Shown: one piece after another, positions 26,037-32,967 of the stretch
How positions within the stretch are numbered: position 1 is the stretch's first letter
Layout of the letters: each line of letters opens with the position of its first letter
Assembly (NCBI RefSeq): GCF_002838835.1
Contig: NZ_NHPP01000005.1
Location: 248,001 to 312,000 of the forward strand
DNA from: Siphonobacter sp. SORGH_AS_0500
GTDB lineage: Bacteria; Bacteroidota; Bacteroidia; Cytophagales; Spirosomataceae
DNA length: 64,000 nucleotides
Direction: 5' to 3'
Position numbers and translations under genes: made by a program
The notes under the pieces: model-generated
Database searches by the model: none
The model's input: only the letters and a program-made list of their open reading frames with translations
Told to the model about the DNA's origin: nothing

Positions 26037-27841
26037 AAAAACAATACTTATTGCTTCTTTTCTTTATATGTAAATTGATAGCTGTTTCTTATGCACAGGA
26101 TACCTTACTTGTTTCTAATAAATTTACCAACGCTGACTTAATACCAGTTACGTTTTTTTCTGAAGATTCCTTAGGGGGATCATGGAAAAAAATACCGGGT
26201 GAAAACATGGGTAGCCGTAAAGAACCAGTTTATTTTCAAAGTTTTCTGAAAAATACAGGTTCACATCCCATTACTTTAATGTTTGTTACGAAAGGGATTG
26301 ACTTTCTTGAAGGCTATATTCAGGGAAGTCGCCTTCAATTCCTTCCTCAAATAGGCACCGTACAACCCCTCTGTAAACGAATTTACCCAACGAATTTTCT
26401 TATTTATACCTTCACCCTAGAGCCCGGTAAAACGAATCGTTTGTTTCTAAGAGTTAAAGAAAATAACTATAAGCTTTCCTTGAGTCCATTTTATTTATTT
26501 GAAAAAACGGTAGGGCAGGAGTTTATTTCCAAACAAACCTTATATCAGCACTTGTATGTAGGGGGAATGATGTTAATGTTATGTTTTGGAATTGCCCTGA
26601 TGCTGTTGTTTCGAAGTAGACTTTATTTCTTATACAGTGCCTGCGTAAGTACATCTTTGATGGTCATGCTTATGCAGAATGAATATTATTATTACTGGAC
26701 CTCAGCAATTCCTGAAATAGTCTACAATAAAGATGTGTTCGGGATTTTAGTAGTTTCTATTGCTATTTGTTATTTCTTCTTCACAAAAGAATTTCTAAAA
26801 ATAAATAAACCCTCCGACCAGTTTTGGTTGAAAATAGGCTATGTGCTGATCGCTATTCTTCTGATTCTATTGATTACAACCTATATCGCAGATCTACGGT
26901 TATTTGAATTAAGGGCCGTGTTTTATCCCTTTTTAGATGGACTGTTTTTAGTTACCTTACTATTTGCGGTTAAATCCTTCAGGAGAAAATATAAACCTGC
27001 GTGGCTTTTTGCTTTTGCCACAGTTCCTGTAATTGTCATTGGTTTTATAGAATCACTTTCAAACTGGCATCAGATTGCCTCCAGTCAGTTATTCAATGCT
27101 TATTACATGGGAACCCTCTGGGAAATGTTCTTACTAACGCTTGGCATTGCGTATCGTTTTTACCTGGATCAGCTGCAATTATTGCGAGTGAAGGAGACCC
27201 AGTATCGCGTTGAAATGCAGACTCGTCACGAAGAACGGGAACGCATGGCCCGCGATCTTCACGATAAAATGGGGGCGTTACTTTCTGCCATTCGACTGAA
27301 TGTCGGGCTGTTGAAAAAAATGTCTTCGGAGAATATGAAAGACGTTTTTGATCAAACAGATCAAATGCTTTTACTGGCCTCGGAGGAATGCAGAAATATT
27401 GCTCACAATATTTACCCAGCGGCTCTGCTGCAATTAGGCCTATTGGAAATGATTACCGAAATGTATGGTCAGATCGAATCGCCCAAATTTACCATTCATT
27501 CCGAAGGCTTCGAAAAAGACCGTCTCGAAACGGTAATGGAAGTGACCTTGTACAGCATCATTCAGGAAACGATTAATAATATTTTCAAACACGCAGAGGC
27601 CAAGGAAGTTACGATACAGCTTACCTGGTATAAAAAGCAGATTAACCTGATTATTGAAGATGATGGCAGGGGATTTGAGCCGTCACTGGTAAAAAAGCGG
27701 GGGATGGGGCTTCAAAGCATGAAAAGAAGGGTTGCTATTATGAATGGCAAAATGGAAATAGATTCCAAACCCGGCCGGGGAACAATCATACTGGTAAAAA
27801 TTAATTATTCTGCCGGTCGGACTTCACGATTTCTAAGCTAA
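26033..27841 (+). CDS. 7TMR-DISM-like sensor histidine kinase (HisKA_3 type)
   Basis: Protein of 602 residues. A signal peptide or first helix is followed by an extracellular beta-rich sensor (about 25-165) and a block of about seven membrane helices (about 180-375). Next comes a dimerisation domain with His410 in ERERMARDLHDKMGALLSAI, and a HATPase domain with N box ETINNIFKHAEAKEVTIQL, G1 EDDGRGFEP and G2 GMGLQSMKRR. The layout matches 7TMR-DISM kinases paired with NarL-type regulators. Kinases of this type sense periplasmic or membrane signals; the nearby exported caspase and OmpA-domain protein suggest a cell-envelope cue. Its 4-nt overlap with the regulator implies translational coupling. 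Confidence 0.93.
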   Translation: MKKQYLLLLFFICKLIAVSYAQDTLLVSNKFTNADLIPVTFFSEDSLGGSWKKIPGENMGSRKEPVYFQSFLKNTGSHPITLMFVTKGIDFLEGYIQGSRLQFLPQIGTVQPLCKRIYPTNFLIYTFTLEPGKTNRLFLRVKENNYKLSLSPFYLFEKTVGQEFISKQTLYQHLYVGGMMLMLCFGIALMLLFRSRLYFLYSACVSTSLMVMLMQNEYYYYWTSAIPEIVYNKDVFGILVVSIAICYFFFTKEFLKINKPSDQFWLKIGYVLIAILLILLITTYIADLRLFELRAVFYPFLDGLFLVTLLFAVKSFRRKYKPAWLFAFATVPVIVIGFIESLSNWHQIASSQLFNAYYMGTLWEMFLLTLGIAYRFYLDQLQLLRVKETQYRVEMQTRHEERERMARDLHDKMGALLSAIRLNVGLLKKMSSENMKDVFDQTDQMLLLASEECRNIAHNIYPAALLQLGLLEMITEMYGQIESPKFTIHSEGFEKDRLETVMEVTLYSIIQETINNIFKHAEAKEVTIQLTWYKKQINLIIEDDGRGFEPSLVKKRGMGLQSMKRRVAIMNGKMEIDSKPGRGTIILVKINYSAGRTSRFLS

Positions 27842-27844
27842 TGA

Positions 27845-27871
27845 AAAAGCCTTTAGGCAGTAAAGGCTTTT
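27845..27871. terminator. Bidirectional terminator between kinase and FGE genes
   Basis: A perfect 11-bp stem, AAAAGCCTTTA and TAAAGGCTTTT, with loop GGCAG, lies between two convergent genes. A runs at the left arm and T runs at the right arm allow termination in both directions. Confidence 0.85.
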
Positions 27872-27874
27872 CGT

Positions 27875-28936
27875 TTATAAACTTTTTACGCAGCGAAATC
27901 CCAGGTTATTACTGCCGCTGCTTACTTCGCCTTTTCCGCGACTGCCGGACTTGTAGCGAATGCAATACTGATCGCTGCATAAGAACGAACCACCGCGTTG
28001 CACCCGTTTTACCGCTCCTGGCTCCTGTGGATCGTAACTATCCTGAGGGCCTTTAGGGTTATCTTTGCTACTTTGTGCGTAGTAATCAGGACGATAAAAA
28101 TCCGAGCACCATTCCCAGACATTGCCTTCCATGTCATACAATCCATACGCATTGGCCGGATAGGTTTTCACGGGAGCTAATTCGGCAAAGCCATCTTCCT
28201 GAGCGTTATGGTCCGGGAAGTGGCCCTGATGGATATTGGCTACCCATTGCCCTTTCGGCTTGAGATCATTACCCCAGTAATAAACGGTGGCTTGTGCCTT
28301 TCCGCCCCGAGCGGCAAACTCCCATTCGGCTTCGGTAGGGAGCCGCTTACCGGCCCATTGAGCATACGCGGCGGCATCTTCGTAGGACACGTGGATAACG
28401 GGATCGTTCGGCTTATAAATGCTATGGGGACCTTTAGGGTGTTTCCAGTTCGCTCCCGGCACGTAGCTCCACCAGCGAAGCGGATTCTCCAGCGAAACCG
28501 GCTGCGTAGGAGGGGTAAAGACCGCCGAACCTGGAACGAGGTCAGCCGCCGGAACACCTGGAAAATCTGCGGGATTTAGAGGACGCTCGGCAACCGTTAC
28601 GTAATGCGTTGCTTTTACAAAGGCCGCAAATTCCGCGTTGGTTACCTCGTGTTCGTCCATCCAGAAGGCATCTACGTGAACGGCGTGTAAGGGTTGGGTA
28701 TCTTCGAATTCGTTGGACCCCATGGTGAAATCACCGCCGGGAATGCGAACCATTCCCTGGGTGGAACCGGGCTTTACTTTCGTACGGCTGGAATTCGTTT
28801 TAATGTAAGCGACTCGGCTGGGAATGGCTTCCCCTGTTTCACATACCGGAATGGTAGCTTGGTTGGTTGCGGGTTGTTTTCGATCCTGGCAGGAGTTTAA
28901 CAGAATCAGACCCAGTAACCATGAAATTCGAAACAT
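27875..28936 (-). CDS. Formylglycine-generating enzyme (SUMF1/FGE family) lipoprotein
   Basis: Protein of 353 residues with a lipoprotein-type start (MFRISWLLGLILLNSC, Cys16). The FGE-sulfatase domain covers about 60-350: VRIPGGDFTMGSNEFEDTQP, HEVTNAEFAAFVKAT, RLPTEAEWEFAARGG, GNVWEWCSDFY. It ends with GGSFLCSDQYCIRYKSGSR and NLGFRC, so the Cys pair that binds copper and activates oxygen in true FGEs is present. The product therefore probably converts the active-site Cys of a sulfatase to formylglycine, in the cell envelope. It starts 61 nt after the sulfatase gene stop, on the same strand, which is the expected pairing. Confidence 0.93.
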   Translation of the reverse strand: MFRISWLLGLILLNSCQDRKQPATNQATIPVCETGEAIPSRVAYIKTNSSRTKVKPGSTQGMVRIPGGDFTMGSNEFEDTQPLHAVHVDAFWMDEHEVTNAEFAAFVKATHYVTVAERPLNPADFPGVPAADLVPGSAVFTPPTQPVSLENPLRWWSYVPGANWKHPKGPHSIYKPNDPVIHVSYEDAAAYAQWAGKRLPTEAEWEFAARGGKAQATVYYWGNDLKPKGQWVANIHQGHFPDHNAQEDGFAELAPVKTYPANAYGLYDMEGNVWEWCSDFYRPDYYAQSSKDNPKGPQDSYDPQEPGAVKRVQRGGSFLCSDQYCIRYKSGSRGKGEVSSGSNNLGFRCVKSL

Positions 28937-28997
28937 GCACGAATGAGTTTAGTTTAGAGAAGGCAGTAACTAAAAGGCACCGCTACATTCCTCAAAA

Positions 28998-30542
28998 TTA
29001 ATTAACTAATTTATTCAGCAAGCGTAGAGCTTCCTGATCATCGTAGTCAATCATCAGTTGCTTTAGCTGACTTTTCAGTTCAGTCGTGATTTTTTCAGTG
29101 CTCTTCTCGCCGTACAAATTTTTTAGCTGGTGAGGATCTTTCTGCAAATCATAGAGTTCCCAGCGTTCAATCTCGCCGTAAAAATGTACCAACGTATAAC
29201 GATCCGTACGAACGCCGAAGTGCGGATAGACGTGGTGAGGCTCCGGGAATTCGTAATAATGGTAATAAGCCGCTTTCCGCCAGTCGGCAGGTTTTTGTTC
29301 TTTCAAAAGCGGTAAAAAAGATTTTCCCTGAATTTCCGGCGGAATTTTTGTGCCGGTAATGTCCAAAATGGTCGGAGCCCAGTCAATGTTGGAAACCAGC
29401 GGAGCCACCTTGATTCCGGGTTTAATTACGCCCGGATAGCGAATCACAAAGGGCGTTTTCAGGGATTCTTCGTAGATGAATCGCTTGTCAAACCAGCCGT
29501 GTTCGCCCATGTAAAACCCCTGATCGGAAGCATACACCACTACCGTATTTTTCGACAGTCCCGACTGATCGAGGTAATCGAGCAATTGACCAATGTTACG
29601 GTCCAGCGACTTGGCGGTAGCGAGGTAATCTTTCAGGTAACGCTGGTATTTCCACTCGGTCAGGGCTTTGCCGCTTAACTTTTTCTCATCAAATTCTTTA
29701 CTGACTTTGCCTTCGTAATAATCCCGGAACGCTTTCTTCTGCTCGGGGGTAAAGCGTTTATACTCCCCATAGAGCCTTTGGGCTTCGTAGTCCAGATGTA
29801 CCTTTAAATCTTCCTTCAATCGCATCGTTTTTTCGATGGTCATGTCCTGCTTTTCCGCCGCTTCCCGGTTTTGATAGGCATCGTAAAAATTGGCGGGTAG
29901 GGGGAAAGTAACGCCGTCGTACGCTCCTAAATCCTGAATATCGGGTAACCATTCGCGGTGGGTGGCCTTATGACCTACCACCAGAAAAAAGGGTTTAGAC
30001 TGATCTCGTTTTTCTAACCAGTTCAGCGAAAGCTCAGTGATTACGTTACTGACATACTTCCCTTCATGCCGAACGGTATCCCGTTTTCCGTTGATAAAAT
30101 CCGGACTGTAATAATGACCCTGACCGGGTAAAACGTCGATGTAGTCGAAGCCATTGGGGAGGCTTCCCAGGTGCATTTTTCCAATCCACGCGGTTTGATA
30201 ACCGTTTTTTTGTAAGGATTCCGGGAAAACGGGCTGGTTAATATCAAACTTGCGTTCGTTGACGGTATAGCCATTTTTATGACTGTACTTCCCTGTCAGC
30301 AAAGTAGCCCGGCTGGGGCCACAAATGGAGTTAGTCACCACATTGTTCTGAAGCAAAGCTCCTTCGCGGGCAATGCGGTCAATGTTAGGCGTTTGAGCCA
30401 GCTTGCTGCCATAAGCACTAATGGCCTGATACGCGTGGTCATCCGAGAAAATGAAGACGATGTTGGGTCGCTGCGGCGTTTGAGCCTGCCCCAGGCTGAT
30501 CCCCCAAAGGGCAGTGAAGAAGTATAAAAAGGTACGCTTCAT
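28998..30542 (-). CDS. Secreted type I sulfatase
   Basis: Protein of 514 residues with a signal peptide (TALWGISLGQAQ). The metal-binding start PNIVFIFSDDHAYQA is followed by the sulfatase signature ICGPSRATLLTGKYSHKNGY with Cys74, the residue converted to formylglycine. Later motifs are GKMHLG, VYASDQGFYMGEHGWFDKR and a C-terminal subdomain (RWELYDLQKDPHQLKNLYG). The family hydrolyses sulfate esters on glycans or small molecules; the exact substrate is not readable. The downstream FGE gene would activate it. A promoter-region operator at 30731-30746 resembles the one at the tlpA promoter. Confidence 0.95.
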   Translation of the reverse strand: MKRTFLYFFTALWGISLGQAQTPQRPNIVFIFSDDHAYQAISAYGSKLAQTPNIDRIAREGALLQNNVVTNSICGPSRATLLTGKYSHKNGYTVNERKFDINQPVFPESLQKNGYQTAWIGKMHLGSLPNGFDYIDVLPGQGHYYSPDFINGKRDTVRHEGKYVSNVITELSLNWLEKRDQSKPFFLVVGHKATHREWLPDIQDLGAYDGVTFPLPANFYDAYQNREAAEKQDMTIEKTMRLKEDLKVHLDYEAQRLYGEYKRFTPEQKKAFRDYYEGKVSKEFDEKKLSGKALTEWKYQRYLKDYLATAKSLDRNIGQLLDYLDQSGLSKNTVVVYASDQGFYMGEHGWFDKRFIYEESLKTPFVIRYPGVIKPGIKVAPLVSNIDWAPTILDITGTKIPPEIQGKSFLPLLKEQKPADWRKAAYYHYYEFPEPHHVYPHFGVRTDRYTLVHFYGEIERWELYDLQKDPHQLKNLYGEKSTEKITTELKSQLKQLMIDYDDQEALRLLNKLVN

Positions 30543-30730
30543 TTCGATAGAGTGAGGCTAACAATAGACTAGTTTTAAGCAGTCCAGGTACTCAATTAAT
30601 GATGAAACCATACGAGCAAATTCCTGCCTGAACTACTTTCAAGAATGACAAATCGACCCAGAGAGAAAAGCAAAATGGATGTCTTTTACAGACTGCAAAT
30701 CTTGTTATTATTCCACAGAAATGAAAATAA

Positions 30731-30746
30731 TCTATAAAATCTATAG
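30731..30746 (-). promoter_or_regulatory. CTATAG-containing operator upstream of the sulfatase
   Basis: The 16-bp site TCTATAAAATCTATAG is an imperfect inverted repeat (CTATA-N5-TATAG). The same 16 bases occur in reverse complement at 39623-39638, upstream of the tlpA operon. In both places a TTTGCAG element lies about 31-33 nt further towards the gene (here AAGATTTG, near the -7 consensus TAnnTTTG), so the spacing to the promoter is kept. Confidence 0.5.
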
Positions 30747-30788
30747 GCTATATTAGTAATTTGCAACACTGCGTTTCATCTTTACAAT

Positions 30789-30830
30789 GTTATAAAAGCC
30801 TCTGAATACGTTATAAAAGCCTCTGAATAC
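30789..30830. repeat. Tandem duplication of a 21-bp unit
   Basis: Two exact, adjacent copies of a 21-bp unit (30789-30809 and 30810-30830), beginning GTTATAAAAGCC. It is followed 9 nt later by a second, unrelated tandem duplication. The stretch lies in the 516-nt gap between the divergent sulfatase and aminotransferase genes. Confidence 0.85.
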
Positions 30831-30839
30831 GATGGTTGG

Positions 30840-30867
30840 GTTGAGGATTATCAGTTGAGGATTATCA
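30840..30867. repeat. Tandem duplication of a 14-bp unit
   Basis: Two exact adjacent copies of GTTGAGGATTATCA (30840-30853 and 30854-30867). Together with the 21-bp duplication just before it, this suggests recent slippage or duplication in the intergenic region. Confidence 0.85.
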
Positions 30868-30940
30868 TTAGAAATCTTATTGGAATGCCTTGGGTTTCTA
30901 ATAACTTATCATCGAAAATTCAGATGAATTAGTCTCAGAT

Positions 30941-30974
30941 TTAATATAACGTATATATGAAATCGTTATATTAA
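30941..30974. promoter_or_regulatory. Perfect 11-bp inverted repeat upstream of the aminotransferase
   Basis: TTAATATAACG (30941-30951) and CGTTATATTAA (30964-30974) are perfect complements with a 12-nt A+T-rich spacer. The site lies about 85 nt before the aminotransferase start. A dimeric operator is the likeliest reading, since no T-run follows to make it a terminator. Confidence 0.5.
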
Positions 30975-31058
30975 GTTGTGGCCATCACTAAATTTCTGAT
31001 AAGCTCAGATGGTTTCCTTAAATACATTGAAAATAAAGACTAGTGAATTTTGACAGCG

Positions 31059-32129
31059 ATGAAAAAAAGACACGTTTACGCGATTGTTTTCCTGATCTTG
31101 AGCCTGATCACGCGAATGGAAGCTCAGGTTATTCCTCTTTCGCTGAATGAGAATCCCTATGGCCCTTCTCCTGCGGTTTATCAGCGACTGGAAGCGGAAA
31201 AAAATCGATTAAGTCGGTATACGGGTGAAGAAGGGGAGTTACTACTAAAAGCCATCGCTCAACGAGAAGGGGTCTCGGCAGATCAGATTGTGATGGGTGA
31301 AATTCTGGATCAACTGGGAATTTACCTGGGATTAAAGGGCGGGGCTGGGAGCGAGTTCATTTACTCCGTTCCGGGTTACCCCGTGTTGGTTCACGCGGCG
31401 GCCCGGGTGGGTGGAAAGGTAATCTCGGTGCCACTGAATGCGAATAAAGAAAACGATTTACCTGCCCTGAGTAAGCAGGTAAATGAACGAACCCAAGCCA
31501 TCTTTCTGGTGAATCCGCATAACCCCTCGGGAACGGTGAATGACGCGAAGGCCTTCCATAATTTTATTGAGAAAACCAGTAAGAAAGCCTTGGTTATAGT
31601 GGATGAAGCGTATCTGGAATTTACGGGTGGCTTTCAGGGCCGAACCGCCGTGGCTGATCTTAAAAAGGGTAATAATGTTATGGTTTTCAGAACCTTTGCT
31701 AAAGCCTATGGACTGGCGGGTTTATCGATCGGTTATGCCGTCATGACTAAAGAATTAGCCAGTTACCTGAAAGCTCAGGGGTTGGGTAATGTCCATGATT
31801 TAAACCGCCTGTCGGTGGTAGCGGCTCTGGCTTCGCTGGAGGACGAAGCTTATTTACCCAAAGTAACCCAACAAATCCAGCAAGAACGTCAAAAGTGGAA
31901 TCAATGGCTTGATGAATGGAAGGTAACTCATACGAATTCTCAGGCCAATTTTGTGTATCTGGATACGAAAAAACCATATACTGAAACGGAAGCGGCCTTC
32001 ACGAAAGCTGGTATTAAAATTGGACGGGCCTTTGCTCCCTACGAGACCTGGATTCGCATTACCATTGGCTTACCCGAAGAAAATAAAAAGGCTCAGGAAG
32101 TTCTAAAGACGATCATTGTTAATAAATAA
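31059..32129 (+). CDS. Exported PLP-dependent aminotransferase (HisC-like fold)
   Basis: The ATG at 31059 is preferred to an upstream TTG at 31050. The product has about 356 residues. The fold-type I aminotransferase motifs are complete: PLSLNENPYGPSP at the start, VPGYPVLVHAAARVGG, LVNPHNPSGT, ALVIVDEAYLEF and the PLP-lysine segment FRTFAKAYGLAGLSIGY. It resembles histidinol-phosphate aminotransferase. What is odd is a hydrophobic N-terminus ending ITRMEAQ, which looks like a Sec signal peptide and would send the enzyme to the periplasm. Some Bacteroidota and other bacteria encode such exported HisC-like proteins, with unknown substrates. It stands alone and no histidine gene is nearby. Confidence 0.85.
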   Translation: MKKRHVYAIVFLILSLITRMEAQVIPLSLNENPYGPSPAVYQRLEAEKNRLSRYTGEEGELLLKAIAQREGVSADQIVMGEILDQLGIYLGLKGGAGSEFIYSVPGYPVLVHAAARVGGKVISVPLNANKENDLPALSKQVNERTQAIFLVNPHNPSGTVNDAKAFHNFIEKTSKKALVIVDEAYLEFTGGFQGRTAVADLKKGNNVMVFRTFAKAYGLAGLSIGYAVMTKELASYLKAQGLGNVHDLNRLSVVAALASLEDEAYLPKVTQQIQQERQKWNQWLDEWKVTHTNSQANFVYLDTKKPYTETEAAFTKAGIKIGRAFAPYETWIRITIGLPEENKKAQEVLKTIIVNK

Positions 32130-32197
32130 AACCGCCGACTCTGATAGCCGACGGTTAAGATTAAAGCTAAACGCGAATCTATAGATGAAGTGAATCG

Positions 32198-32956
32198 TTA
32201 GTTGTGCAGGAGGGAAACCACTTTCAAGGCACCCGGCGAACCCTGAGTAAAGAGGGTGTAAATTTTTCCGTCCTGAAACGTGTAGGAGGCTGAGTGGAGA
32301 ACACCCGTCGTATTACTGACGTTAAGCGTTTTCGTTCCAGCAGTTACTTCTACAAAGGGCCCGAGCGTGTAGGCACTTGACGTTTCTCCGGTCAGGGCTG
32401 AATTCGCCGCTCTTCCGTAAGCCACATTCGTAAAAGTAACATCCGAACCCGTTACCGTCACAGCTCCCTGATCGGGGGAAAGATTAACGAAACGAAACTT
32501 GGCTTTGCCCGCAGCCGGAGTAGTCAGATTATCGTAGAAGAGAATGAGTGTGTCTCCAGAAGTCCGGTTTTTACGAGTGGCAAAAACGGTATGATAAAAA
32601 TCCGCAATGGGACCATTCGGCCCGCCAGAACTGCTAAAAGTGGCACTGTTTCCAAACTGTTGAGACGCTTTGTAACTCGTTCCCGAACCTTCCGTCAGGT
32701 TAATCTGAACGTTTCCAAAAACCGTAGGCAGATACGCAGATGCATTACCGGGGGCTAAGGCAGTGGAAGTGATCTGATTGGTAAACGTCCAGAACTGAAC
32801 GGGCGTGGCGGTAGTACGGGCGTTCACAAAGCGAACATAGGCCGCTAATGCAGGACGTTCGGAGGCGTTAATATCAAGATAATCGGTTTTGTTGCAGGAA
32901 GTCAAACCTGTAATGAACGTGAGTAACAGACCTGCTTTTATGAAGAGCTTGTTCAT
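32198..32956 (-). CDS. DUF4397-like lipoprotein
   Basis: Protein of 252 residues with lipoprotein signal (GLLLTFITGLTSC, Cys21). Two beta-sandwich-like halves follow, with the DUF4397 feel of YVRFVNARTTATPVQFW and FRFVNLSPDQGAVTV, then YTLGPFVEVTAGTKTLNV and KIYTLFTQGSPGALKVV. The family is surface- or periplasm-exposed and of unknown function. It lies 11 nt after the TonB receptor gene, so it is likely a receptor-associated lipoprotein, comparable in position to SusD but unrelated in sequence. Confidence 0.85.
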   Translation of the reverse strand: MNKLFIKAGLLLTFITGLTSCNKTDYLDINASERPALAAYVRFVNARTTATPVQFWTFTNQITSTALAPGNASAYLPTVFGNVQINLTEGSGTSYKASQQFGNSATFSSSGGPNGPIADFYHTVFATRKNRTSGDTLILFYDNLTTPAAGKAKFRFVNLSPDQGAVTVTGSDVTFTNVAYGRAANSALTGETSSAYTLGPFVEVTAGTKTLNVSNTTGVLHSASYTFQDGKIYTLFTQGSPGALKVVSLLHN

Positions 32957-32967
32957 GGATGCTGTTT

